Notes under the pieces: model-generated
Databases searched by the model: none
Seen by the model: only the letters and a program-made list of their open reading frames with translations
Told to the model about the DNA's origin: nothing
Source of the DNA: Diprion similis
Taxonomy: Eukaryota > Arthropoda > Insecta > Hymenoptera > Diprionidae
Direction: 5' to 3'
Length of the DNA: 64,000 nucleotides
Assembly: GCF_021155765.1 (NCBI RefSeq)
Contig: NC_060108.1
Location: 24,205,025-24,269,024 of the forward strand
Part shown: positions 37,901-50,700 of the stretch, piece after piece
Numbering within the stretch: position 1 is the first letter of the stretch
Layout of the letters: each line of letters opens with the position of its first letter
Position numbers and translations under genes: made by a program

Positions 37901-40900
37901 TCTTTCTTCTCTGAGAACTCGGAAATTGTACACGTTTAATTTTTATTTGTGAGTTACAGCACGTAATTATAGCAATTTTGTAAGCAGCGAATGTTAATAG
38001 TATATATGACAAAAGGGGAGAAATTTCATCATACCGTTACAATTATCTTTTGCTCATTAAACTAAACGGCCAAATATCGTTGGTGTAATCCGATTCATTG
38101 CTAAATGTGGGAAATTTTTTTGAAATGATGTAATAGGTACATACATTCGTTTTCCGTGTAGTGTGACGAAAACAGGGAAAAAAGGCGGAAAGTTTATTGC
38201 GATAAAGTTCGAGGTGTGAGATTAAAATTACGACGATAAAGTTCATAGTTTGTTAACTTCAGTTTCTTTTACCTGCTAATATTCCCGTTAATTTACGATC
38301 AGACTCTCGACGAGAGAGGCAGAATAAAAGTTATGCACGTAACGAATAGCTCCACTCGACAAAGTCATTTCTGCATATTTGTTAGACAATCTTGACGAAA
38401 TTGCGCTGCAGTCACGCTTCCAACCACCATTGGCACGCGTCTGAAGTGAAAGATGAAAAATTGTCGTCTGTTCCACGGTCCTTGAGCGAAAATTGTCGAC
38501 GAAACTTCACCGTCGAGCAGTGACCACAATTTAGGATTTAGAAACTTTTTGAGACTCTCGAGGTACGGCGATAAAATATATAAAGCGAAGTTGCAAGTTC
38601 TTGTTACAAAAAGTTGGAGTCTTTTTCTGCAGGGAAAGGAAGACTCAAGAGCTGTAACTTATTTTTGCAGTTTCTGCGAATAAATCTCATCCTCTCTATT
38701 GCCAGCCCTTAAAAAAACCGTATAAGATAAATCAAGACCGTAAGCAGTTGATCGGAATTCGAAAGACACATCGCCATTCGATGGATATATTTCACGCGAA
38801 AATCGCACTCATATTGTCTTCGCAAGGAGATCGCGAATAACTGATTGCGTACCTACTTCGATATTCCACGACCGGCGCGGCGAACCGATCTTCGGAAACA
38901 AGTGAATATATCCTTGAAACAAAACCGATTGGATAAAGAAAAATGAATTCTGGTACGGCACGTGAGGTTGGGACTTACAGACTGAAGTTAACCTCGAGAA
39001 ATTTTCAATGCATTAACATGTCCGGCCATAATGATGAAGAAAAATTTCTGTCCGAATGATCTGATCTTGAATCACCCACCTATAACCAGACCCTTGTTTT
39101 CTTTCAGCCAAATCTACTGTCAAGGAGAGTTACTGAAATGCGTTCAAATGGCTGAAATATTCAACGACAGCAAGACGTTCGTCGACCTCGCCCAACGCAA
39201 CGACCCAGAAGTTACGCTCAGCAAGTGAGTCCATTGTTCTTTTCAGCATGTAAAACGTCGTCAAAAATTTAAACTCGACAACGCATCGATGTGTAGTGTA
39301 GCTAAATTTACTTTAGTATAAACCCCTTGAGACACAACGTGAAGAAGAATGCAATCCTGTTTCTGTTACAGCTTCAATAAAATGATGGAAGCAACGAACA
39401 ACAATCCAAATCACACTCAAGTGTCGGAGTTCGTGAGTCAAAACTTCGCATCGGAATCTGAGTCCGAGCTCGAAACCTGGACACTGCCTGACTGGCAAGA
39501 AAATCCACCAATACTCAATCGCGTCAAGGATGAAAAAATGAAAAAATGGATGAAGAAGCTAAACGGCATATGGCCTCAACTTGCCAGAAAAGTGAAGCCT
39601 GAAGTGGCCGAACACCCGGAGAGACACAGTCTCATTTACACGCCAAATGGTTTCATTATTCCTGGTGGCCGATTTAGAGGTGAAGATGAACTGCATGTGG
39701 AGCAATCTTTTTTCATCTTTTCCCTCCTTAAACCCTCGAGCGATAAGCCAGTGCAATATCTAACCATCGTTTCTTTTGGTAAATATTCAAATTTCAGAAT
39801 GCTACTACTGGGACAGCTACTGGGCAATGAATGGTATGCTTTTGTGCGGTATGCACGAAACGGTTCGCGGAATGCTGGTTAATTTCGTTACTTTGGCAGA
39901 AAAATTCAAGTTCATACCAAACGGATTCAGAACCTACTACCTCATGAGAAGTCAGCCACCGATGTTAGCGCAGATGGTAGGTGTAACGACGAAAGCTTTT
40001 CTTTATCTGTTTTATCATTCATTTAACAGGCGATCGATATTACCCATAGATGTAAAAAAATACCAACGGCTGTTTCTCTTAACCAAACACGATTTACATT
40101 TCGACAAATTGGATATTTAAACGGGGGGTTTAGAAAGATTCGGGAACCTCTTCGAAGCTGGGAATCTTTGTTGAGAAGCTTGGAAAACAGACTTTGTTAC
40201 ACGATCGAAACTTCCATTCACCAGCGAAACTTATCGCTCAACTTATCCCAAAAGCATGTGTAAATTGTGCCACGCAGATTTCGACAAATTTTGTACGCTA
40301 TTTGAAGCTTGGTGAATGTGGCTTGAATTCATGTTGAGAATATCGAACCGACACTTCTGATGTTAGTTGGAGCAGGAGTAGATACCAGTTCCTAGTTTGT
40401 CTGTGATCGTCGCATTTGCCATTCTCTGTGTTCCGTTCATGTGGAAGCAACCACAACCACTTCTCTCCTCAATTGTATACAGTTACGATACACTTGTGCC
40501 AAAGGTTATCATCACCACATCCAACGTATCTCTATACTGCAATACCCATTCAGCTGTAAAGACGCTCGAGTGTAATAGACGATATACTGGATCTTTGACA
40601 CGGTTCCAATGCATTCTCTCTCGATGTAATTTTCCACTACATTCGCGTATCCGAAGTCTCGAAGATATTTCAATCTCGTGATGTGAAATTTTCCGTCATA
40701 AGAAAGTTGCGAAAAAATTATGTCTGAAAGAACTGCTGCAATGGAAGTCGCAGAAGGGATAAACGAGCAGCGTTGGCAATACAGAAAAAAACGAATGCAA
40801 TCACAGAATTAATTATAATGGGTATAGAAGGTTCTCTTTATCTAAATTTCTTCCTTTTGGTATTTATGTTACTTAGTATTTTCTCATCTGTATTCGAAAG

Positions 40901-43900
40901 AATCTCTAGACTTTTTTTTGCCTTCGCAAAAAGAACCGAAAAGTATCTGTAAAGCTCACAGGACAAAAGTGAAAAAGTTTCGAAACAAACTCGTCAGCCA
41001 AAACAATTTAACGAGTCGAGACAAGAGGAAAGACGGAAAACCCTTAATCCCGATGGTCGACAAATTTTTTTAGGCTTAAAGTAGTAACGAGACTGAAGAA
41101 GAAAAATGCGAAACGAAAAACATCGAATAAGTAAAAAAAAGGAAGACTCAAGAAACCTACCATCTTTCAAGGGATTTAATTAACTGTCAAATATTCGAAA
41201 TGAATTATTCATGTTACCTGTAATTTCAACCTTCGTTTGCACCCACTTGTTCGGCTTACTTAGGTTTCCTATTGAAGGGAACTGTTCCGTTCTTAAACAA
41301 AGTAAACCAATCATTTGGGGGTGAAAAAGAAACGTCTTCGCAGAAATTAATTTCACAGATCCCGAATCTCAACTGAAAAAGTTATCAACACCATTTCAAA
41401 TTACTGTCGCGTGTTTATTATTCACGATCTAATCGCTTGCGCGAAATACGGAGATATTATGTCTACAAGTATTTAAAATAAATTACACGAACATGTAAAA
41501 TTCGCATCGGTAAATCGTCGAAATTTAATATGATCGTTAAAACTCGCACAGAAGGTTGATATTCAAGGCGATCTGAGATAGGGGGTGAAATTCTGGGCAT
41601 ATTAAAACCGTGTGACAATAACCTGACAAAGCAAGTATGAAGCAAAAAAATCTACAAAATATTCTCGTTTGCTCAGATGCAAAGTTACATGGAAGTTACT
41701 AATGACACCGAATTTCTGCGTGCCAACATTGCTGCAATAGAAACGGAGTTGGACTATTGGCTCCAGGAGATGTTCGTCGACGTCAAAAAAGGCGGGAAAA
41801 CGTATCGAGTAGCCCGATACACGGTCCACAGCAATGTCGGACCACGTCCAGAAAGTTACCGGTATGTACAACCGCAGTAATGCGAGATATTCATTATTAT
41901 CATCATTGTCGTTAGAGAAGTAGGTACGCATGAATAAAAGAGTTGCAAGCCAGCTGGATCGAGAAGAGTAACCTCAAGAGCTGTTTCCTTTTTTTCCGGA
42001 CAAAGCAAATGACAGGAATTCCATGAATCAGCAGAGAAGAAAGATCCGTCTCATTCTCTCACACTCTGTGTTATCTTCCCTTTCCCATCTTTGTTCTTAT
42101 TTTACCTTTATTTTTTCTCCACCTTTTTCCACTCTCTGGTACCACTTGAGCACGTTTTTTCAAGATAATTATATCCAAGAGAGAACGGTCCGTATTCCGC
42201 TGTCGATGCTTTTCCCGGTCTTTCGATTCCAAAAAGTGGAAGAAAATCCATAATCATTGATGCCTCGAGAGCCAAGGCTTGGAGCAAAGGTTTGGAGACA
42301 AACCTTGGCTCTCGTGCCTCTGCAACAGTTGTGGGATCTGATGAACCAACGTGTTGGAGTACGGAAAACGATACACGGAATTTCGCATTAATTTCATTGC
42401 CCACGTGTAGGGAGGACTACAACAACGCACAGAAGGTTGGGAGCGAATGTGCGGACAGTTTCTACACGGACATGAAGGCTGGTGCCCAAAGTGGTTGGGA
42501 CTTCACGGGTCGATGGTTCGACGAGACCGACGACGGGGTGCTCGGTAATCTCACATCGATCAGGACCAGAACCATCGTACCTGTCGATCTCAACGCCTTT
42601 TTACAAAAAGATTTCAGGATTATGGCCGATTTTCACTCACTCTTAAACAATCCTGAGGTGAGTTTATTTCTGGATGTTATACACATAAGTCTGCCTTTCC
42701 TCCTTCCAACTTCTTCTCTTTTCTCACTGTTCCTTCCTTTCATTGATTTTGATTTCAATTTTTAGCAATTGATTGTTTCCAGACAGATTTTTTTATGTCC
42801 TAAGGAAGTCAACGCGTGCCGGATCCGTTTCCAAGAACACGCGGGTGTAACTTAGTGTCCGTTTCACGTCTGAGTTAAAGCTCCATTATTTACTAGCCCT
42901 GAGAGATTTTGAGAAGAAGTCTTGCGTGGGCTTGCAGTATTATACGTGCCAAAAGCACCTGCTCACGTCTCAGACAGCTAAAGACACGAACTTGAGAAAA
43001 CAAACTACTTACTTGCTAAGGTTGCTTGCTTTTAGAGTTTCTTCGGCACGCGAATAACGGAGCAGACCATTATTTTCTCATACTTCTATTTTTTCTCTAA
43101 GATAAGTTTCTTTTTCTCACCGTTACAAGAATTTGGCCGAAGAAATTTTATTGGCGTTTGATGTTACTGTATTATACTTGATTTGTAAATTGAAAGACTG
43201 AGGAAAATCTCAGGCTCAACTTTAGCTTATGATAAAACTACGTCGCACAAGTTATTTGTGGTATTTCTGTTACATCTGTTAAAATTCTAGAATTAATTGA
43301 TGAAGGTTCCAAGTTCAGGTACAACTTTTAGACATGACTAATGATGGCGCGAACTTACGTTTCAAATTTTCGCACTAAAATTGAAAACGGTATTTTTTTA
43401 AGCGGAATCGCAAATCTTACACGCCTTCGTGTCCGAAGTGATTCAGAGTTTCTGGTATCCGCAATAGGATCATGTTTTTGATTTTAAATTCACGTTCACT
43501 ATTCCTTTAATTAATTTAATAGAAATTTAACATCGGGCCGAAATATTTCGAATCCACGTTCCTGGATGGCATTGGATTAATTGGCCTCGTATTTCGGCGA
43601 GTGACCCTAATCAAGTCCTGACCCAGACTATTTCGGCGAAAATTGACTGTTTCGCGTGGGCTATATTTGTTCATTTATTTACATCCTTTTTCTGTAACCG
43701 TTTTCTTCTTCTCAGAAGGGTCGAACGTAAGAAAAGATTTCACCTGCCTCTAATTACACCTCTAATTACACCCCATATATACATATCATCTCTGTACTCT
43801 ATTCACAGAAAGCTGCCTACTACCACGACATTGCCCTATCCATGCTAAAGGGGATTGATAACATTCTCTGGAACGAGGAGGAAGAGATGTGGCTCGATTA

Positions 43901-46900
43901 CGACATCGAAAATCAGAGATCGAGGAATCGGTACTACGCCTCGAACTTTGCACCACTTTACTGCGGAAGCTACAATCGTTCGAAGGCTAAGGATCTCGCC
44001 GAGAGCAGCGTTCGACATCTTGAAAAACACGGCATCATGAAGTTTATGGGTGAGTTCGATGACTTTTATCATCAAAACAAAACGAACGAAAAAACAGAAA
44101 AATGTCCAATCAATCGTTCTACCGGAGCACAAGCACCGGGCTTGCTTCTTTTACATCAGAACTGTTGATATTGCTCGCGAATCATAAGAACCAGGATCAT
44201 TATTTAGCGTCCTCGTTATCAACTTTTCCATAAATTTTCTCGACGTTATCTTGACCGAATTGAAAATACAGTTTTTTCAATGGACAGGCGTCTCGTAGGT
44301 CCGTCTATCATTCTCGCATCGATGTCAAATGCGCTTTTGTGTCTGCTGCACAGAATTTTTTATCAAAACCGTGAAGGGGTCAGAAAAAAAATTACCGCGA
44401 TTCTTTATTCTCAAATCGATCTGCATTGTCAGGGATCTTGTCCAGTTATCCACAAGCCCCATTGAAATTAGAGAAAATAAATCTCTTCTTCCTGCACCCT
44501 GAACTTACCCTGAAAGTAATTACGACTTAGAACTAATTGAAACTTGGTGTGATGGATACCTTCGCAGGAGGCAGCCCCGTGTCTACGGACTACACCGGGG
44601 AGCAATGGGACTACCCCAATGCCTGGCCCAACATGCAATCGATTATAGTATTCGGTCTTCAAAGAACCGGATGGGAGCCTGCCACGTCCACAGCGAAGGT
44701 CCTGGCGACCAGGTGGATCCATGCAAACTACCTCGGATACTCGGAGTACTCCGTGCTGTTCGAAAAGGTAAGGATCTGCAGGATAAAGCAACGAACTGAG
44801 GGATAGCGAAGAACGAAGGGTGCGGAATGCTTGATGATCTCGAAATTTTATCATCTCGAATTCAGACAGTGCCTGAAATAGATTGTATCTCTCTGCCGGA
44901 AATATTTTTGGCGAATGAAGAGAGCAAGAGAAATTTATGGGGAGGGAGCTTAAGAGGAAGGGTGAAATTTGTCAAGTTCTCGCGAAATAAATATCCTCCG
45001 TCAAGGCGATAAGTAACGATGCTTGCGGAGCATTGCGGGCTGCAAATTCAAATCTCTTGGTAAGAGTAACGCCGTTATATACCCGCCACAGTGGCACGTG
45101 AAAGAGGCAGATGTTCACCCCTCCGACGTTTCGAAATATCTCTGTGCGGACGCGGAGGGTGGAACAAACCCTGGATGGGTAGATAAAATATAAATAAGAC
45201 GGGTTATAAATAAAATCCTGCGAAGCGATGGGTCCTGGATATATCGAATAACACGGCTGTGCGTCTCAGTATTTTTGGGATATTCGGAAAGGTGGCCAGC
45301 TTCGTTCGAGTATATCGGAGAAAATGCGATATGCGTAGGTGAATTCACACGGAAGATTTATACCGGAGATGGATCCAAGGTACGGACTGACAAAGAAGCA
45401 AACCTACCTTCAGGTCGAGCTTAGTAATACGGACGTCGGATTCAGAGCGAAATTCTTTCCTTCGGCGTGCAGATTTCATACCGACAATTCCGCAGCCCTG
45501 AATTATTCAAGCTCACCCGTCGACGTTAATTATTGCGGTGGAAACGAAACGCGGCACACATTTATTGTATCAAAATTTATGAAAACATTTTTAAAAATTT
45601 CATAGATGCTGATTTTGTGATGCGATTTTACACAGGATTGGAATTTTTTTTTTTTTCTTTTCTGTAATTCAAGAAAGGATTTACACTAGTCGAAATTTGG
45701 TAAAAAAAAAATCCTAATTTGCGGGACAATTGCTGCAGTGATTTGAGATTAATTTTATTGAAAAATAATGGAAAAATTCAGTGAAATAATTTCCTGCGAT
45801 GTACTGAGAAAAATTTTCTGTCAAGGAAATACATTTCATCAGAGTGTGTGCGAGCGTATAAGAATTGCAATCTGTACTTATGGGGTTTTATGACGATCTC
45901 TAGAATCCTAGTCGTAACTATTTTATCTGCGACACAATGCGTTATGCGGGAGAATTATACGAAGGCGTAAGTTTTGCGAAAGGCGTTGTTTGGCGCGTCG
46001 TAAAACGGGACCGGAATAAATATAATGCTAGCTAGATTGAATTGTACGTTTCAATTTAACTCAAAATCCTTTGGCCTCTGGCTCTTTGCAGGCTTGGAAG
46101 GCAATGTAACTTGGGTAATTCATAATTTGAAATTTAATTTATTGATATGCAATGGCCTTGAATTAGGCCAAAGGGATGGCACGTACTTGGATTACACGTG
46201 CTTGGTAAACGATTTAAACCGCCCCGAGACGGGATTAACACGCTGCTTTGAAGGTGCTCGCATATATTATACGGCATGAAAATTTATTATTTACACCAAG
46301 TGTTCATCTAATATTTTCCAAGTGACAATAAGAATACGTCATACGTATGATACCTACCACAAATGGTGCTAATATTAATGCAAACATTAGGTACGTCGTG
46401 GAGATTATATTTTCAAAAATTAGTTCACTTTTTACCTCTAGGCCGTAGTAGTAAAAGCAATTTTCTCCGATTTTTTTTCATTTTTTTTTTTTTCTGGTAT
46501 TTAGTAAGCTGAAATATTATTTGAAATTAAACGCTTTGCATAATTTACTCATATATTTCACGATACGCTACGAGTCAAAGGGTTAAATGTAATATAAATG
46601 CGCTGCCGAATGGTAGTACCTATATAAGTTTTACTCAAGTAGCTTAAGAAGTAAGATTCATTATTAAAGGACTTTGTCGTATAATATAAGTTTTAATAAC
46701 ACTCTTGGACAGTATGAGACGTGTTTATACGATGCGGATTTAAATTTCCAAAGTCATATAATAATAAATTGAAGAGCAGCAAGCCCACCGAACTGTGCAA
46801 AAAGCTGGGAATGATTGAAATTCTTTTTAATTTATGATAAGAAGAGTCTTATCGAACGTACGCCCTGCAAATTAAGAAAATGTTAATCGAGCACTATCAA

Positions 46901-47372
46901 GCTGCAGGAGACTTTTCCTGCCATTCAACGATAAATTCTGTACGATTAAAGTCGCCGAATCATTGATCGCGCTAAAATTGGCATGCTAATAGCTTCGACA
47001 GTTTTATTTTCTTATCTTCGCTACCTTGCGTTTAAACGTGAAAATAAATGAAATTCTACCGTCAAAGAGCTGCGGCTATGCTTAAGTTATCCCTAAGTAA
47101 GCTTATAAATCTGAAATCTTATTCCCGTCTGCTTACCAACCGAGTGATTACCGCGTCTGTTCATCTGCCTGTTTAATTCCAACACTGTAATCATAATTTT
47201 TCAGTACAGTGCAATCAACCCAGGAGAATATGGGGGCGGGGGTGAATATACTGTGCAGACCGGCTTCGGATGGACACTCGGAGTGATAATGGAGTTCATG
47301 GACCAATGGGGCGAGAGTATAAGCAGCACAGATAGCGCATCAAGTTCAGACAGTGAGGGAGCTGAGAGATAA
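28927..47372 (+). CDS. Treh: Trehalase (GH37), secreted type
   Basis: Hydrolyses trehalose to two glucose; in insects this mobilises haemolymph and tissue sugar. Exons: 28927-29021, 39108-39224, 39372-39679, 39798-39976, 41677-41861, 42411-42657, 43809-44049, 44568-44767, 47205-47372; all phases agree, giving 579 residues as usual for the family. Residues 1-19 form a signal peptide (MIFHSFLACLVIHLSTAAT). Then follow CDSQIYCQGELL, signature 1 PGGRFRECYYWDSYW (168-182), NGFRTYY, RSQPP, SGWDF with the presumed catalytic acid Asp325, signature 2 QWDYPNAWPN (470-479) and GGGGEY with the presumed base Glu538. No membrane segment or GPI-like tail follows; the C-terminus is Ser/Asp/Glu-rich, so the soluble (Treh-1-like) type is favoured. 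Oddities are Asn479 where the signature has Pro, and WTLG where most have WTNG. A donor-like GTGAGA one base after the stop could allow a spliced 3' UTR. Confidence 0.95.
34482..34570. promoter_or_regulatory. Cluster of homeodomain/Cut-type sites in trehalase intron 1
   Basis: Within 90 bases there are several overlapping copies of ATCGATTA, TAATCGATTA and related TAATC motifs. One further copy (aataatcgattag) lies near 34814-34826. Such AT-rich palindromic clusters are typical binding sites for homeodomain or Onecut/Cut factors. Regulation of trehalase is inference from location only. Confidence 0.25.
35617..35845. mobile_element. Small MITE-like element with G-rich inverted ends
   Basis: The left end reads AAAGGGGC, then an expanded G-run, then GGGGCAAAACGGGGA. 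The right end, reverse complemented, reads GGAAAGGGGCGGGCAAAACGG. The shared AAAGGGGC/GGGCAAAACGG pattern in inverted orientation, flanking about 160 AT-rich bases, is the usual look of a tiny non-autonomous DNA element. The left arm contains a G-run that is prone to length change. No clear target duplication is visible. Confidence 0.45.
37531..37551. repeat. (TA)n microsatellite
   Basis: An alternating TA tract of about ten units lies inside the trehalase first intron, bordered by tatacatg and atatgtatat sequence. Confidence 0.8.
42266..42314. repeat. Short perfect inverted repeat (hairpin) in trehalase intron 5
   Basis: CGAGAGCCAAGG (42266-42277) and its exact reverse complement CCTTGGCTCTCG (42303-42314) are separated by 25 bases. 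Pairing extends weakly inward. It lies about 100 bases upstream of the acceptor of the following exon. Confidence 0.6.
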
Positions 47373-47630
47373 GGTGAGATTTCGGATTAATATTAACTAT
47401 TTTTACTAGATTCAATTTATTTTCGAAAGATGACCAAGTACACTGACACGCTAATAAGGAAAATAGCCGCACTAATTTCATCACTGCTACATCAATACGG
47501 TGTCGACATAGATCGATAAGCGTTTACTATATATTGCCTGGTGAAAGACAAGGGAAAATATTTTCGCTAGCCTACATAAAGCACCACAAAAGGCTTGTCC
47601 TCACTTTTATCGACGCAAAGAAAGATGAAA

Positions 47631-47663
47631 AATAAAAGAAGTTTTTAACTGGTGTGTAATAAA
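47631..47663 (+). terminator. Polyadenylation signals of trehalase
   Basis: AATAAA at 47631-47636 and again at 47658-47663, 260-290 bases after the trehalase stop codon. Either would give a short 3' UTR. Confidence 0.5.
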
Positions 47664-47775
47664 AAAAACTTCTTTCCAGTCAGCGGAAGTTCAAAGAGGT
47701 AATAAAATTGTTTATCGAATTACTTGAGGCCGTCTCATCTTCACAAACGGTGGGATAAAGATGGCGGGAGGGGGC

Positions 47776-47794
47776 GGGGGGGGGGGGGGGGGGG
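47776..47794 (+). repeat. Homopolymer G-run
   Basis: About 19 consecutive G bases, embedded in further G clusters (47768-47800), downstream of trehalase. Strong potential for quadruplex formation and for sequencing or assembly length error. Confidence 0.8.
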
Positions 47795-47799
47795 AGGAG

Positions 47800-50700
47800 G
47801 AAAAGAAGTGAAAATAAAAATATTTATAATTACAATTAAGAGTTAGCGAGGGGTGATAAAAAAAACCCGAATTATATTTCTGACGGAAAGGCGGCTTGGG
47901 AAAGTCCTGCTACGTGATTCTGAGCGCAATTTATTCTTCAACTTACGATGAGTAGAATTTCTCTCTCAGATCCCATGCCGCTCATTATGTACGTACCTAA
48001 TTCAATTGCGATTAAAGGTAAACAAGGAAACCACACCGAACCCTTATGGCTCGAAGATTAAAACAAATAATTGGAAAGTAATACAAGTATTTACTCAAGT
48101 ATTGAAGAGAGTCTTATAATCTTATTACGAATGTCGAACGATTCGAAACCGGAAAGCAAGCGCAGGATATCCGCACATTTATTATTCGTGGAATCCGGAA
48201 ATTTGTTACCCATGAATACAGTAACTTCGAAGAATTGAAATAATATCTGATTTGTAGATTTTTCTAAATTTATGGCATTAAAAAATTATGTATCATACGC
48301 AATCAAGTCTTCATCTAATTCATGCAAAATGAAATTTTTATAATGTACGGAATACAAAATTTACGGACTCGGACTTTCTATTTGCGAGATAAAAATTGAA
48401 ATATTACCATCAACTGTTGAGGATGGCCACTTTGCACCTCGGGAGAGTCGTTAAGCTATTCCCAGTCGAGCAATATATATTTTTGATGTAAATTTCCGCG
48501 GGATTGTAGGAAATCCTACGGCCTACCTGGGAATTTTATTTTCATTCGTGAAACATTTATTTTTAAAGGATTTTCCTACCACAGAGAAACATAAATTCTC
48601 GAGTTGAAATGAATATTTTTTCAATTCTCAATCGCAACCTGCGCTCATTAAAATTATATGTATACACACGTGCGCGGGTAACCTTGCAAATAATTGGCAA
48701 TTGCGGGAAATTACGGTTATCTCTTTTTTCGCAAGGTGAAAATATAAAATATCCAATCAAGTTGTCGAAATATATCGAACGTTTTTTTCTTTAATGGAAT
48801 CATTCCATTTTAATCACATGTTTTGCGGTATTCGCAATAAAACACATCCTCCAGGCATATATCGTTAAAAATACAATAATATATTAACGAAAGAGGAGGA
48901 AATTTTTGTCAGAAATATATATTACAACTCCCTGTCGAAAAAAGGTTGGATTTTTTTCGATCATGCTAAAAGAATTTTCACGTCCCTTCAATTTGCGGAA
49001 TAGATATCGTTACTCAAATATTACATTACGGATCGTACCAAAAAAAAAAAGAAGAAATTAATGAATAATGAAGGTACAGAATGAAACGATACGACATTTT
49101 TCAAACGTATTTTCGCGGTAAGCTGCAGGGAAAATTTTAAATGTCAAAGGTAAATCTTTGGCATGAAGCACGAGTCATTAAGCAGAACTGGCGGGCGCAA
49201 GCCGCGTCCAACAATTAACCAACTTCCTCGTAATTTGGTTTGTTTTTTAATTTTCCTCTTCTTCGCATTCTCCGCTTTCCCTGGGAGTAAAAATGCTACG
49301 TGAAAAAAATTCATAACGGTAGCAATTGAAGAACACAGAAAAAGGGAAAATCAAAGCCACGCACTTATAGAGCCAGAATATTTCCGGTTATGTATTGGCT
49401 GGGATTATTCACGCCGCCAACAACCCTGCAGCTTGGATTATCTAGTCACGAATAGCCACACTCTCGGTTATATGGTGAAACCGTGTTGAGAATTCTGGAT
49501 CATGTATTTCTGTGGTAGAGTCCTTTGGGGATCCGCAGGACTCGGAACCTGAGCGCGAGGCAAAGTGGTGACAAAGTCTCGCGATATAAGCCTCGCAGTT
49601 ATGTCTACGTTTCTCTTTTTTTCTTCTTTTTTCTTCTTCCATTTAATTTCCTTCTTCTACCGAAATTGGCGCTGGTGGAACCCCGTCGTTTTCTCGGCAG
49701 GACCATCGACAATAATTTGCATTTGTTAAAGCGGACAACTTCCACTGGGAAAGTTCGCAGCCGTTCATCTGCGAAAAGTGCTCTTTTTCTTTATGTATTA
49801 TTTCCATTTAATTCGTATTGGAAATGTCCGACTACCCTGTAATTTCTCTCTTTCTACTGCTTTCTTCCCTTCACTCCTGCACTTATTATTATCATTATTA
49901 TACCTAAAGGCTTACTAACACCGTGCTAAGAATCTACAAGACGGATTTTCAGGGTGACATGATGGAGCCCTGAGGGATCTGCAACCACAGAATCCCGCGT
50001 CCGGAGTTCTCACATATAGTGTATCGTACTGTATGATGTATAACATGCGAAAAAATGCAGAGAAACTGAAGGAGCATAATGATCGAAAGATCCAAAAAAA
50101 TTACAGCGAGAAAACAAATTATTCTGCGAAGGAGATCGATATTGTACGCGAAAAATCTGAATAGCGGTGTAATTATACGTACATTGGAAAAATGAAAAAT
50201 AATTTCATTAAAAGTATCGTATATTATATCCAAATGAATTTCGACATCAGAATTTAATTTGACGAGCAATTTTCTGCGACAGTGCGTGACGCAGTCAAGC
50301 CGGAGGCGCGGCCGTGTTGAACCGGATGAATTTCCGACGTAAATATTTGATTCGGCTCTCAGGAGAATAGATGGGAGAAATACGGAGGAGGAGGAAAAGC
50401 GTAAGGAAGCCGTAAATACGGGGGAACGAGCTAGGTGTGAAAAAAATGCCATTTCACATAGGTACGAATGTCTCGAGAGAGACGAAATGAGCTCTGAACA
50501 GCAACAGCTCCGACTGAACTTCCTATGGTGGAGTGAAGAAAAAATTATATTTATTCACACGTACATACGTCTTATGTAGTTGAAAACTCGCTTCGAAAAC
50601 CGCAGGTAATACGACAGATGTATGAATTATTCTCTTAAGTGAGAAAATTATAAAAAATAAACGCGGACAAGTGCGGAAATTCTTGTTTCTTATCGATGCA

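Larger units (their letters stand above)
29022..39107 (+). other. Trehalase intron 1 (10.1 kb)
   Basis: The donor gtaaat at 29022 pairs with the acceptor ttttctttcag ending 39107, in phase 2, completing the Ser of CDSQIYC. The intron contains a cluster of TAATCGATTA-like motifs (34482-34570), an AT-rich stretch at 33967-34020, a small GC-terminated inverted-repeat element (35617-35845) and a TA microsatellite (37531-37551). I saw no nested gene. The 93-codon minus-strand frame at 30618-30899 has no family signal. Confidence 0.85.

Noticed and set aside
49949-50452. 167-codon minus-strand open frame
   Set aside because: No family motif, low-complexity hydrophobic AT-rich half, no flanking splice logic. 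A frame of this length can arise by chance in 64 kb read six ways.
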